Source of the DNA: Ferruginibacter sp.
GTDB taxonomy: Bacteria; Bacteroidota; Bacteroidia; Chitinophagales; Chitinophagaceae
Reading direction: 5' to 3'
Length of the DNA: 64,000 nucleotides
Assembly: GCA_013141435.1 (NCBI GenBank)
Contig: JABFQZ010000011.1
Location: 103,230-167,229 of the forward strand
The notes beneath the pieces are model-generated. The model worked only from the letters and a program-made list of their open reading frames with translations. It was not told the origin of the DNA and did no database searches. Below are positions 34,481 to 43,633 of this stretch, piece by piece; positions within the stretch are counted from its first letter, which is position 1; each line of letters begins with the position of its first letter. The position numbers were made by a program, and so were the translations under genes.

Positions 34481-35182
34481 TTATTTAGTTGCAGTTGTTA
34501 AAGTTACTATACTAATTTTTGCTCCATCTATGGCAGCAATTTTTTGTGCGCAAGCTTCTAATGTAGCACCCGTTGTTATTACATCATCTACAAGTGCTAT
34601 GTGTTTATTTCTTAGTATTTCTGGCATTTCTACCTTAAAACTTTCTGCTACATTATCCCATCTTTCTGTTCGGTGTTTTTTAGTTTGGGTTTCGGTAAAA
34701 TGAATTCGAGTTACATTACTTGTAAGCACTGGTACGTTCATTATCTCACTCATGCCATCGCATATTATTTTGGCTTGGTTAAACCCTCTTTTAAATTCCT
34801 TTTCGGCATATAAGGGTAAGGGTATTAAATAATCAATATTTTTAAACCTATTACTTTCCACAATCTTTTCTGCCATCATTTTACTAAGATAAATACCTAT
34901 TTCTTTATTGCCTTTGTATTTAAAATCATGCACTAAAGTTTGCATCAATTGCCCTTTCGAAAAATAAAAACCAGCATGTGCATTTTCTATTTGCAATCTT
35001 CCATAAAATATTTTTTCAATAGGATTGTCGGAGTATTTTTCAAACTCAGTATATGGTAGGTCGTGTATGCAATGCAAGCAAAGTAAATCATTGGGTTTTA
35101 ATAAATCGCTGCCACAGCCTGTACAAATATGAGGGTAAAATAAATGTGCGGCAGATTGGAAGAGGGTTTTAAAAGAAGGCAT
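34481..35182 (-). CDS. comF: ComF-family phosphoribosyltransferase-like protein
   Basis: A 233-residue protein with an N-terminal zinc ribbon (Cys20, Cys23, Cys35, Cys38 in 'HICTGCG' and 'LLCLHC') and a phosphoribosyltransferase domain. 'YLIPLPLYAEKEFKRGFNQAKII' region and the PRPP loop 'HIALVDDVITTGATLEAC' (about 190-207) are the family marks, along with 'TKKHRTERWDNV'. ComF proteins support uptake of transforming DNA, though the activity is not well defined. The gene stands next to radA on the same strand, another gene of DNA processing. Confidence 0.93.
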   Translation of the reverse strand: MPSFKTLFQSAAHLFYPHICTGCGSDLLKPNDLLCLHCIHDLPYTEFEKYSDNPIEKIFYGRLQIENAHAGFYFSKGQLMQTLVHDFKYKGNKEIGIYLSKMMAEKIVESNRFKNIDYLIPLPLYAEKEFKRGFNQAKIICDGMSEIMNVPVLTSNVTRIHFTETQTKKHRTERWDNVAESFKVEMPEILRNKHIALVDDVITTGATLEACAQKIAAIDGAKISIVTLTTATK

Positions 35183-35356
35183 ATATTATTTTTTTGGCTA
35201 AAGAGGAAATAAGAGTGAAAGAGTTATATAATTATTTTTCACTCTTAACTCGTAATTACTTAAAAATAAGTTTACAAAACAGATTTATATTAATGTCAAT
35301 CGAATTTAATGAAATTAATCTTTTTCTCATTGTAACTCCTTCTAACTATATACTTA

Positions 35357-36730
35357 CTAAAACAAATACTGATAAACCTCCTCCACCTTACCCAAAGTAA
35401 TTACTTCTATCCCAAATTTAAGTTTACCTAAGCTTTTGGCATTATATTTAGATATAATAATTTTTTCAAAACCCAATTTTTCTGCTTCGGCAATACGTTG
35501 TTCAATTCTATTTACTGCTCTTATTTCGCCACTTAAGCCAACTTCGCCAGCAAAACAAACTTTTTGAGGTAGCGGAACATCTTCATAACTACTCAATAAA
35601 GCACATACAATAGCCAAATCTATGCTTGGATCTTCCACTTTTATGCCGCCAGCTATATTTATAAATACATCTTTTACTCCAAAATGAAAGCCTCCACGTT
35701 TTTCTAACACAGCCAAAAGTAGTTGTAAACGCCTGAGATCGAATCCACTAACTGTTCTTTGCGGTGTTCCATACACACTCTGGGTTACCAAAGCCTGCGT
35801 TTCAATCAAAAGTGGGCGCATACCTTCAATGGTGGCAGCAATGGCAATTCCACTTAATTCATCTTCTTTTTGTGTTATTAATATTTCTGAAGGGTTCAAA
35901 ACTGGTCGCATTCCTTCGCCAGTCATTTCATAAATTCCCAATTCTGATGTGCTACCAAATCTGTTTTTTAATGTTCGTAAAATACGATATGCATAATGCC
36001 TATCTCCTTCAAATTGCAACACAGTATCTACCATGTGCTCCAATATTTTTGGCCCAGCTATTGTTCCATCTTTTGTAATATGCCCAATCAAAAAAACAGG
36101 TGTGTTTGTTTCTTTTGCATAACGTTGTAGCTCCGATGCACATTCTCTTATTTGTGAAATACTACCAGGCGATGATTCTACAAATGGCGATTGTAAAGTT
36201 TGAATTGAATCTACAATAACCAACTCAGGTTGCAATTTTTTTATTTCCTTAAAAATTGTTTGGGTATTTGTTTCGGTAAGCAAATAAAAATTATCACTTT
36301 CTGTACCAACTCTATCGGCTCGCATTTTTATTTGCTGCTCACTTTCTTCGCCACTTATATATAATGTACGCACCTGCTTAAGTTGCAATCCAATTTGTAA
36401 AAATAAAGTTGACTTTCCAATGCCAGGTTCTCCAGCTACTAGTACAATACTTCCTGCCACAATTCCTCCTCCAAGTACTCTATTCAATTCTGTATCGTTA
36501 CTAATAATTCTTTTTTCTTCGCCACTTACCACATCGTTTATCGATATAGTTTTTAAACTGCTAGTACCACTAAAGTCACGCCAGTCTTCTTTTGTAGCCT
36601 TATCATTTCCTTTTACAATTACTTCTTCTACATACGTATTCCATTCATTACAACTACTGCATTTACCAACCCACTTTGCACTTTCCTGCCCACAATTTTG
36701 GCAAAAAAATGTAGATTTTGTTTTACTCAT
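35357..36730 (-). CDS. radA: DNA repair protein RadA
   Basis: A 457-residue RadA. The zinc finger has Cys10, Cys13, Cys24 and Cys27 ('FFCQNCGQESAKWVGKCSSC'). Walker A is 'GEPGIGKS' at 100-107, the RadA-specific 'LKNRFGSTSELG' follows the core, and the C-terminal Lon-like domain ('SGIAIAATIEGMRPLL', 'VFINIAGGIKVEDPSIDLA') is complete. RadA is a hexameric helicase-like ATPase that extends RecA-made D-loops in recombination and transformation. Its neighbourhood with comF fits a role in natural transformation. Confidence 0.96.
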   Translation of the reverse strand: MSKTKSTFFCQNCGQESAKWVGKCSSCNEWNTYVEEVIVKGNDKATKEDWRDFSGTSSLKTISINDVVSGEEKRIISNDTELNRVLGGGIVAGSIVLVAGEPGIGKSTLFLQIGLQLKQVRTLYISGEESEQQIKMRADRVGTESDNFYLLTETNTQTIFKEIKKLQPELVIVDSIQTLQSPFVESSPGSISQIRECASELQRYAKETNTPVFLIGHITKDGTIAGPKILEHMVDTVLQFEGDRHYAYRILRTLKNRFGSTSELGIYEMTGEGMRPVLNPSEILITQKEDELSGIAIAATIEGMRPLLIETQALVTQSVYGTPQRTVSGFDLRRLQLLLAVLEKRGGFHFGVKDVFINIAGGIKVEDPSIDLAIVCALLSSYEDVPLPQKVCFAGEVGLSGEIRAVNRIEQRIAEAEKLGFEKIIISKYNAKSLGKLKFGIEVITLGKVEEVYQYLF

Positions 36731-37433
36731 AAAATAAAATTACGGAGAACGATTGTAGAAAAAGATTTTATCATTTTTATTTTTTTTATTGGCCCAGCAA
36801 AAACAAAGCTATGGGCATCATCGTTGTGTCACTCACTTCATCGGCAAACCATTTTTCAACTTTCCTTATGTATTAGTTGATGATAGAGTTTAACACAAAG
36901 AATTGCCAAGCTATAGAAAAAAATATTTTATTTATATGCATTGTATTTTTTTTAAAATGAATAGAGTTCATTTATAAAAAATAATTTTACTGTCATTTTG
37001 TTATAAATAGAAAATTAAAAAAATTATTTTGCTATAAGAATATATTTTTTTTAAAAAAAAATATGTTTTAAAAAAAAAGAAAAAAGAAAAAAATAATTTC
37101 ATAAATAAACTATACTCACAACAACAAAAAATAGAATTACAAAAAATAAAATTGCAATTTTTTGTATAACAAAAATCAAAATTTTTTATTGACTAAAAAG
37201 AAAAAGAGCCATCATTGCTGACAGCTCTTTTACTTACTAACCCATTAAATTCTACAGCTAAAGTACAAAATAGAACCAAATTAAAAAATTTATTTTAAAA
37301 CATTTTTTTTTGCAAATACAATTTTGGAAGCATTACAAAATACATAATTAACACTTTATCATACACTTATAAATTTTTTAATCGATTATTTTATTGACTT
37401 GCCTAAATATTTAATAAAAAATGTTAATAACTA
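36731..37433. other. Long AT-rich gap, with hairpin and a possible coding relic
   Basis: 36786-36872 holds a short open frame on the minus strand with a protein-like sequence (ending 'TTMMPIALFLLGQ') but no start codon. 36940-37190 is extremely AT-rich with A/T runs. AAAAGAGC (37202-37209) and GCTCTTTT (37224-37231) form an 8-bp hairpin. No gene is supported. Confidence 0.45.
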
Positions 37434-37465
37434 TTTGGTTTATATTTTAAACTACTTTATGTTTG
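37434..37465 (+). promoter_or_regulatory. Promoter of the TonB-dependent receptor gene
   Basis: TTTG (37434-37437), 20 bp, TATGTTTG (37458-37465), a perfect Bacteroidota promoter. The leader would be only about 10 nt. Confidence 0.8.
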
Positions 37466-37480
37466 TATAAATTTTACAAA

Positions 37481-39745
37481 ATGAAACATTTTTTTCTACT
37501 TATAATAATGTTTGCCACTTTAGCAGTAGATGCCCAAGTGAAAATTAGTGGTAAAATAACTAGTACCCAAAACAAACCATTAAAAGGAGTTAGCATTACA
37601 ATTATAGACTCTTATGATGGTTCTACAACCGATTCTTTAGGCAATTTTAGTTTTTTGACAAGCGAAACAGGTGTAAAAGTAATTTCTGCCACTATGGCAG
37701 GCTTTAGAGAATTTAAGAATAATATCAATATTATTAAAGATGACATTACATTAAATATTACAATAAAAGAATTGATAACTGAACTAAATGCAGTAGTGGT
37801 AACAGCAGGTGCTTTTGAAGCAAGCGATAAAAAGAAAGGAGCAGCGCTAACCTCATTAGATGTGGTTACCACACCTGGTGCACAAGGCGAAATTACGGGA
37901 GCATTTAAAACATTGCCTGGAACACAACAAGTAGGCGAAAGTGAAGGGCTTTTTGTGCGTGGAGGAACTGCTACCGAAAGTAAAATTTTCATTGATGGTA
38001 CTTTAGTAAATAATTTCTTTTTTAGTAGTTTGCCTGGAGTTTCTACCCGAGGACGTTTCAATCCTTTTCTTTTTAAAGGACAAGTTTTTTCTACTGGAGG
38101 TTATTCAGCATTATATGGTCAAGCACTTTCGGCATCTTTAGCCTTAGAAAGTGCCGATTTGCCCGAAAAAACTGAAGGCAATATAAACTTATCAGCAGTA
38201 GGTGTTGGCGCAGGTATTCAAAAACTTGCAAAAAATAAAAATGCTGCTTGGGGTATTACCTATAATTATACAAATGTTGGTTTAGCATTTGCATTAATTA
38301 AACTCCAAAATATCGATTTTTTTAAAACACCAATTGGTCATCAAGGCGATTTTAATTTTAGAATAAAAACTAAAAATGGAGGCATGATAAAATACTATGG
38401 CTACTTGAGTTGGAACCGAACTGGTATTCGAAATCTAGACATAGATTCGAGTACTTTAAAAGATGCATTTAGTATAGAAAATGTGAATACTTTTCAAAAT
38501 ATTACTTGGAAAGAAAATATTGGAAAAGGTTGGAAAATAAATACGGCATTAAGTTATAGTACCAATAAAGACAATATAGAAAATGAGTTGCAAGATGCAA
38601 ACAATAACAAAACTCAATTTTTTGTACCATCTGGCTATTTGTTTAAAAATTTTTCGCTTACAAACAAAGCAATTTATGCACAAGCTAGAATGGTAATTGA
38701 TAAAAAAATTGGTGGGCTAAATGCAATTAGATTTGGAACAGATTATTTTTATAGCAAAGAAAATGCAACTTATACTATTTTTAACGGCAATAAATTTACA
38801 GATAGTGTTACAGATAACCTTAATGCAATATTTGCCGAAACCGATTTATACATAACTAAAGATATTGCAGTAAAAGCAGGTACTAGGTTAGAGCATTCTA
38901 CTTTTATGAAAAAATGGAATATTGCTCCACGAGCATCTATAGCCTATAAATTAAAAAACAAAAGTCAGGTTAGTTTTGCTTACGGTATTTTTTACCAAAA
39001 TCCAGAGCGAAAATACTTACCAACTTTAACCAATGGTTTAAATTTTGCCAAAGCAACTCATTATATTTTGCAATATCAATTGGTAAATAACGGCCGTAAT
39101 TTTAGAACAGAATTGTTTTATAAAAACTATGCAAATTTATTTAAAACTCAGCCAAATGCAAATGGTAGAGAAGTAGCAGCAAATAATAATGGTGATGGCT
39201 TTGCAAAAGGTATTGAGTTTTTTTGGAGAGATAAAAAAACAATAAAAAATTTAGATTATTGGATTTCTTATTCTTACTTAGATACAAAAAGAAACTATTT
39301 AAATTACCCTGATAATATTACCCCAAATTTTGCTGCCAAGCATACCGCATCATTTGTAGCTAAAAAATTTGTTACTAAATGGAAAACAGGATTTAATATG
39401 AGTTATACAATAGCAAGTGGAAGACCATATTATAATATTGGATACAATAGCTTACTAAGCAAATATGTAATAAAAGAACAAGGCAAAACAATAAATTACA
39501 ATAGCTTAGGGTTTAGTTTTAATTACTTACCAAACTTAGGTAAAACAAACAAAAAAAGCTTTATAGTTTGGGTAGTATCTGTTTCAAATTTGCTAAATCA
39601 AAAACAAGAATTTGGATATAATTTTTCGCAACTAAACACTAATAAAGTAGCAAGCGCACCTCCATACAAACGTTTTGTTTATGCAGGTTGCTTTATAAGT
39701 TTTGGCATAGATAAAACAAATGACGCCATTAACAATAATCTTTAA
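37481..39745 (+). CDS. TonB-dependent outer membrane receptor with carboxypeptidase-like domain
   Basis: A 754-residue receptor. The ATG at 37481 starts the signal peptide ('MKHFFLLIIMFATLAVDAQ') and lies 15 nt after a perfect promoter. A CarboxypepD_reg-like domain (about 20-100, 'ISGKITSTQNKPLKGVSI') is followed by the plug ('LPGTQQVGESEGLFVRGGTATESKIFIDG' region, about 145-175) and a 22-strand-type barrel with the usual closing aromatic strands ('FVYAGCFISFGIDK'). At 754 residues it is much shorter than SusC-type receptors and has no SusD partner, so it more likely imports a siderophore, metal complex or cofactor. The downstream genes lie on the same strand. Confidence 0.9.
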   Translation: MKHFFLLIIMFATLAVDAQVKISGKITSTQNKPLKGVSITIIDSYDGSTTDSLGNFSFLTSETGVKVISATMAGFREFKNNINIIKDDITLNITIKELITELNAVVVTAGAFEASDKKKGAALTSLDVVTTPGAQGEITGAFKTLPGTQQVGESEGLFVRGGTATESKIFIDGTLVNNFFFSSLPGVSTRGRFNPFLFKGQVFSTGGYSALYGQALSASLALESADLPEKTEGNINLSAVGVGAGIQKLAKNKNAAWGITYNYTNVGLAFALIKLQNIDFFKTPIGHQGDFNFRIKTKNGGMIKYYGYLSWNRTGIRNLDIDSSTLKDAFSIENVNTFQNITWKENIGKGWKINTALSYSTNKDNIENELQDANNNKTQFFVPSGYLFKNFSLTNKAIYAQARMVIDKKIGGLNAIRFGTDYFYSKENATYTIFNGNKFTDSVTDNLNAIFAETDLYITKDIAVKAGTRLEHSTFMKKWNIAPRASIAYKLKNKSQVSFAYGIFYQNPERKYLPTLTNGLNFAKATHYILQYQLVNNGRNFRTELFYKNYANLFKTQPNANGREVAANNNGDGFAKGIEFFWRDKKTIKNLDYWISYSYLDTKRNYLNYPDNITPNFAAKHTASFVAKKFVTKWKTGFNMSYTIASGRPYYNIGYNSLLSKYVIKEQGKTINYNSLGFSFNYLPNLGKTNKKSFIVWVVSVSNLLNQKQEFGYNFSQLNTNKVASAPPYKRFVYAGCFISFGIDKTNDAINNNL

Positions 39746-39816
39746 AAATAAATAATTTCTAACCCCTTTACTCAATATACATATTTAGTTTTTTGGGTAA
39801 AACAAATTTTAAAAAC

Positions 39817-40464
39817 ATGAAAAAAATAACACTTCTTTTACTTGCAACTACAATTATATTTTCAACATTTGCGCAAAGTAAAAAGTACAACGATGCTATG
39901 TTAAAAAATATAGCACAAATTGATTCGGCATTTTTAAAACCCGAAACTTTTATAAGTTTATCAAACAACTTTGAGCGTATAGGCAATAAAGAAAAAAGCC
40001 AATGGTTGCCTTTTTATTATGCGGCATTATGCAGAGTTAATTATGCATATATGCAAAAAGATGTAAATGGCAACGATGCTATTGCAACTTATGCAACTAC
40101 ATTAATAAACAAAGCAGACTCTTTACAACAAAATAATTCAGAAATTAGTTGTATAAAAAGTATGATAGCCAGTGTACAAATGCTTGTAAACCCACAACAG
40201 CGTTATATGACTTATGGCACTACTGTGCAAAAAGAATTGCAAAATGCAATGAAACAAGATAGCACAAACCCACGCCCATACTTACTAAAAGGACAAGGGC
40301 TAAAATATACGCCAGCACAATTTGGAGGCGGTTGTAAAACAGCTTTACCAATTTTAAAAACAGCTTTAGAAAAATTTACAACCTTTAAACCAGCAATGGA
40401 TATTGCTCCAAACTGGGGGGATGAGTATAACAATAAAATGATAAAAGAGTGTGAGGGCAAGTAA
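39817..40464 (+). CDS. Secreted helical protein of unknown function, TPR-like
   Basis: A 215-residue exported protein; the ATG at 39817 begins the signal peptide ('MKKITLLLLATTIIFSTFAQ') and is preferred to an in-frame TTG at 39793. The mature part is helical with repeated Tyr/Ala/Leu spacing ('YYAALCRVNYAYM', 'TLINKADSLQQNN', 'LLKGQGLKYTPAQFGGGCKTALPIL'), as in tetratricopeptide-like proteins of Bacteroidota. It follows the receptor gene by 71 bp and may be co-transcribed. No specific role can be assigned. Confidence 0.62.
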   Translation: MKKITLLLLATTIIFSTFAQSKKYNDAMLKNIAQIDSAFLKPETFISLSNNFERIGNKEKSQWLPFYYAALCRVNYAYMQKDVNGNDAIATYATTLINKADSLQQNNSEISCIKSMIASVQMLVNPQQRYMTYGTTVQKELQNAMKQDSTNPRPYLLKGQGLKYTPAQFGGGCKTALPILKTALEKFTTFKPAMDIAPNWGDEYNNKMIKECEGK

Positions 40465-40565
40465 GCGGTAGTGGCAATAAAAAGTTAGCAATAAAACAAA
40501 TACTTGCTTAAAACCTTTTCGCACTTTGCAATCTTTGCTTCTTTGCGTAAAACAAACCAAACATT

Positions 40566-41171
40566 ATGAACGAACAAAATTTTTCTCCAAATGATAGTCT
40601 AAAATTAATAGACGATATGATAAACCAAGCAAAAAATAGAGTTACCGAAAACGGTTTTTTATTTTTACTTTGGGGATGGGTCATATTTTTTAATGCCTTA
40701 CTCACATTTATAAGCATAAAATTCAATCTTTTTAAAACACCAGGGTTAATATGGATAAGCTGTATTTTTACTACAATTTACCAAGTATATTATTTGATTA
40801 GAAAAAAGAAATCGGAAAAAGTAAAAACCTATAGTGATTCAATGATAGACCATATATGGATTTGCTTCGGCTTTGCCATGTTTACATTATCTGTAATAGC
40901 TACTAAAAATAATTTATGGGAAAATATAAACCCAATTGTAATTTTACTTTACGGTATTCCAACTTATTTATCAGGTAGAGTAATGCAATTTAAACCATTG
41001 GTAATAGGCGGTATAAGCTGTTGGCTGTTGGCAATAATAGCTAGTTTTTTGCAACCACTTTATTATTTGATAGTGCTAGATGTAGCTGTAGCAGTGGCTT
41101 GGATAATTCCAGGGTATATTTTAAGAAATAAATATAATTTGCAAAATAAATTAAACATACATAATGTTTAA
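40566..41171 (+). CDS. Multi-pass membrane protein of unknown function
   Basis: A 201-residue protein. The first 40 residues are polar ('NDSLKLIDDMINQAKNR'); then come about five hydrophobic helices ('FLLWGWVIFFNALLTF', 'IWICFGFAMFTLSVIA', 'LVIGGISCWLLAIIASFL', 'LYYLIVLDVAVAVAWIIPGYIL'). It overlaps the downstream winged-helix regulator gene by 8 bp. That gene order is common in Bacteroidota, where the membrane protein may be the regulator's signal partner; this is inference. Confidence 0.7.
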   Translation: MNEQNFSPNDSLKLIDDMINQAKNRVTENGFLFLLWGWVIFFNALLTFISIKFNLFKTPGLIWISCIFTTIYQVYYLIRKKKSEKVKTYSDSMIDHIWICFGFAMFTLSVIATKNNLWENINPIVILLYGIPTYLSGRVMQFKPLVIGGISCWLLAIIASFLQPLYYLIVLDVAVAVAWIIPGYILRNKYNLQNKLNIHNV

Positions 41172-41448
41172 GGAACTAAATCCCATATTACATTCGCAAC
41201 TACGATTAGCTATAATGAGCTTACTCATAAGTGTAAAAGAAGCTGAGTTTACTTTTTTAAAAGAAAAAACAAATGCTACAGCAGGTAATTTAAGTGTGCA
41301 AATTGCAAAATTAAAAGATGTAAATTATATTGAAGTAATTAAGCAGTTTAAAGATAATTACCCACTTACTATTTGCAAAATTACTCAAGTAGGAGTACAA
41401 GCTTTTGAAGAATATGTAGCTGCTTTACAATCTTACACAAGAAATTAA
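41164..41448 (+). CDS. Small winged-helix transcriptional regulator (HTH_34/ArsR-like)
   Basis: A 94-residue DNA-binding protein: 'PILHSQLRLAIMSLLISVKEAEFTFLKEKTNATAGNLSVQIAKLKDVNYIEV' region (8-58) is a winged helix-turn-helix with recognition helix 'ATAGNLSVQIAKL', and the wing is 'VIKQFKDNYPLTICKIT'. Such proteins (PF13601 type) dimerise and often regulate adjacent membrane-protein genes. The ORF overlaps the upstream membrane gene by 8 bp, so expression is coupled. Its effector is unknown. Confidence 0.82.
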   Translation: MFKELNPILHSQLRLAIMSLLISVKEAEFTFLKEKTNATAGNLSVQIAKLKDVNYIEVIKQFKDNYPLTICKITQVGVQAFEEYVAALQSYTRN

Positions 41449-41707
41449 GAATAATAAGTTTTGTAATTATAATTTTATCCAATTTAAAAAGTAATGAGGG
41501 TGAGGCGAAGTACTTAGTCTTCACTATTAATGGCGCATTGCATAAGTTTGGTGCTTACAAACTAATGTTTGATCAGACTAATTTATATTTCTTAAAGGTA
41601 TTATACCAATGTGATTAAATATTTCAATCAGCAAAAGAGCGACAACTACGTACACAGCGATTTTAATAAACCAATTTAATTGTCATATTGATATTATGCT
41701 GCATATA
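41449..41707. other. Intergenic DNA without a supported gene
   Basis: It includes a few short frames with protein-like codons (for example 41603-41680 on the plus strand) but none with a start codon or a recognisable product. Together with the hairpin at 41708-41790 it may be a decayed insertion. Confidence 0.4.
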
Positions 41708-41790
41708 GCCTGCATGGGCAGTAGTAGCTCCTGCACATAAATAACTTTTAAATATGCACAAATTTTTGTGCAGGACTACTACAGACAGGC
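41708..41790. repeat. Large cruciform-like inverted repeat
   Basis: GTAGTAGCTCCTGCACA (41721-41737) pairs with TGTGCAGGACTACTAC (41767-41782) with a single bulged base, and GCCTG (41708-41712) with CAGGC (41786-41790). An inner palindrome TGCACAAA..TTTGTGCA also lies in the loop (about 41755-41772). TTATTCTGCTGCTCA just downstream (41809-41823) also occurs at 5207-5221. It is probably a dispersed repeat. Confidence 0.55.
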
Positions 41791-41890
41791 AGATACAAAT
41801 GTTTGATTTTATTCTGCTGCTCATGCTCCAAAAAATATAACACATTTTATAGTATAGTCTTTTGTATCTTTAAGCTATAAAAATAATAGT

Positions 41891-43294
41891 ATGAAAATTT
41901 CTTTTCATGGAGCTGCACAAACGGTTACTGGCTCTAAGCATTTAATTACTTTAGATAATGGCAAAAAACTATTGTTGGATTGTGGGCTTTTTCAGGGCAT
42001 GGGCGACAAAACAGAAATGCTTAATACTACTTTTGGCTTTGATGCAAGAGCGGTAGATTATGTAATACTTTCGCATGCACATATAGATCATTGTGGGCTT
42101 TTGCCTAAGCTGGTAAAAGATGGCTATAAAGGCCCAATATTTGCTACACCAGCCACCAAAGATTTGGCTGCAATACTTATGGAAGATAGTGCTGGCATAC
42201 AAGAAAGCGAAACTAAAATGCGAAATAAGAGATTAGCTTTAGAAGGGCGACCTTTGGGCAAGCCACTATACAATACCTTAGATGCATTTGCTGCAACTGA
42301 TAAATTTGTGCAAATAGAATACGATAATTGGCATAAAATTGATAATAACATTGAATTTAGTTTTACCGATGCTGGGCACATTATTGGCAGTGCATCGGTA
42401 CATATTCGTATTACCGAAAATGGCAAACAAACCAACATTACTTTTAGCGGAGATATTGGTAGGTATAGAGATATTATTTTAAAAGCTCCTGCACCGTTTG
42501 AGCAAGCCGATTATATTTTACTAGAATCTACTTACGGTAATAGTTTACATGAAGAGTTTACACCATCTTCAGATTTGCTTTTGGAATGGATAGAAAAAAC
42601 TTGTATGCAAAAAAAAGGAAAACTTATTTTGCCTGCATTTAGTGTAGGGCGTACACAAGAAATTTTGTATGCTCTTAATCAGTTGAGTTTAGAAAACCGC
42701 TTGCCAGCAACCGATTATTTTGTAGATAGTCCACTAAGTGTAGAGGCTACTAGTGTTATAAAAAACCACCCCGAAAATTTTAATGATAAAATACAACAAG
42801 TAATGAAAGTGGATAAGGATCCGTTTGATTTTCCGGGTTTGCATTTTACAAAATCGGTAGATGATTCGAAACGTTTAAATTTTAGAAGAGAGCCTTGTGT
42901 TATAATATCGGCCAGCGGAATGGCCGATGCTGGTAGGGTAAAACACCACATTAGTAACAATATTGAAAACAGTAGAAATAGTATTTTGCTTACGGGCTAT
43001 TGTGAGCCTCACAGCCTTGGTGGCAGGCTAAAAAATGGCGATAAAGAAGTACGTATTTATGGCCAATGGCATGAGGTAAATGCCGAAATTGGGCAAATAC
43101 GTAGCATGAGTGCTCATGGCGACTATAACGATTTGTTACACTTTTTAGAGTGCCAAAACCCTGCAAAGGTTCAAACACTTTTTTTGGTGCATGGCGAATA
43201 TAAAGTACAGCAAGATTTTAGCAAAAAGCTTACCAGTAAAGGTTTTGGCAGGGTTGTAATACCAGCAATGCATGAAGAAGTTTTGCTTTCTTAA
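41891..43294 (+). CDS. MBL-fold/beta-CASP RNA-processing nuclease
   Basis: A 467-residue metallo-beta-lactamase-fold enzyme. Motif II 'HAHIDH' at 62-67 binds the metals, 'FTDAGHIIGSASVHI' and 'ITFSGDIGRY' are motifs III and IV, and the beta-CASP insert has 'LPAFSVGRTQEIL' and 'IISASGMADAGRVKHHI', with the C-terminal 'SAHGDYNDLLHFL'. This is the build of the bacterial and archaeal CPSF-like nucleases (Ysh1/aRNase family), which cleave RNA. It is complete and monocistronic. The RNA targets are unknown. Confidence 0.92.
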   Translation: MKISFHGAAQTVTGSKHLITLDNGKKLLLDCGLFQGMGDKTEMLNTTFGFDARAVDYVILSHAHIDHCGLLPKLVKDGYKGPIFATPATKDLAAILMEDSAGIQESETKMRNKRLALEGRPLGKPLYNTLDAFAATDKFVQIEYDNWHKIDNNIEFSFTDAGHIIGSASVHIRITENGKQTNITFSGDIGRYRDIILKAPAPFEQADYILLESTYGNSLHEEFTPSSDLLLEWIEKTCMQKKGKLILPAFSVGRTQEILYALNQLSLENRLPATDYFVDSPLSVEATSVIKNHPENFNDKIQQVMKVDKDPFDFPGLHFTKSVDDSKRLNFRREPCVIISASGMADAGRVKHHISNNIENSRNSILLTGYCEPHSLGGRLKNGDKEVRIYGQWHEVNAEIGQIRSMSAHGDYNDLLHFLECQNPAKVQTLFLVHGEYKVQQDFSKKLTSKGFGRVVIPAMHEEVLLS

Positions 43295-43322
43295 GAAAAC
43301 TTTTTGCAGAGTTTTCAAAATA

Positions 43323-43354
43323 TTTGGTCGTTAAGTTGAAGTTGTTTATCTTTG
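43323..43354 (+). promoter_or_regulatory. Promoter of the tRNA-Glu gene
   Basis: TTTG (43323-43326), 20 bp, TATCTTTG (43347-43354), a perfect Bacteroidota promoter ending 17 nt before the tRNA. Confidence 0.8.
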
Positions 43355-43371
43355 CAATCCGAAATTAAAAC

Positions 43372-43443
43372 GCCGTGTTGGTCAACCGGTTAAGACGCCT
43401 CCCTTTCACGGAGGAATAACGGGTTCGATTCCCGTACATGGTA
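43372..43443 (+). tRNA. tRNA-Glu (anticodon TTC)
   Basis: The 72-nt cloverleaf is complete. The acceptor stem GCCGTGT pairs with ACATGGT including two G-U pairs. The anticodon stem CCTCC/GGAGG flanks loop CTTTCAC with anticodon TTC (43405-43407). The T-arm is ACGGG-TTCGATT-CCCGT. It has its own promoter (43323-43354) and a strong terminator (43446-43488). CCA is not encoded; the base after the acceptor stem is A. Confidence 0.95.
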
Positions 43444-43445
43444 CT

Positions 43446-43488
43446 AGATACAAAAAATCCTCTCCATTAGAGAGGATTTTTTGTATCT
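43446..43488 (+). terminator. Strong terminator of the tRNA-Glu gene
   Basis: A perfect 19-bp stem: 43446-43464 (AGATACAAAAAATCCTCTC), 5-nt loop, 43470-43488. The T-run lies in the right arm. It would act in both directions. Confidence 0.92.
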
Positions 43489-43498
43489 AATACTTTTT

Positions 43499-43521
43499 AT
43501 CGTTTTGTTGAGCAAAACGAT
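43499..43521. repeat. 9-bp hairpin upstream of the UVR-motif gene
   Basis: ATCGTTTTG (43499-43507), loop TTGAG, CAAAACGAT (43513-43521). Its function is unknown; it has no T-tail. Confidence 0.5.
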
Positions 43522-43633
43522 GTCTTCATTTATCCCAAAATAATTTTTCTGGAAAAAAGCAAAAAGATTTTCTTAGCGACACGGTTTGGCATAGTATGCT
43601 ATTAATTTTGAACTCTAAATTAAGCAAAGCGAA

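Noticed and set aside
41663..41845. A 60-residue minus-strand open frame across the cruciform repeat
   Set aside because: Its sequence follows the inverted repeat, has no recognisable family and no promoter or ribosome-binding site, so it is most likely an accidental frame.
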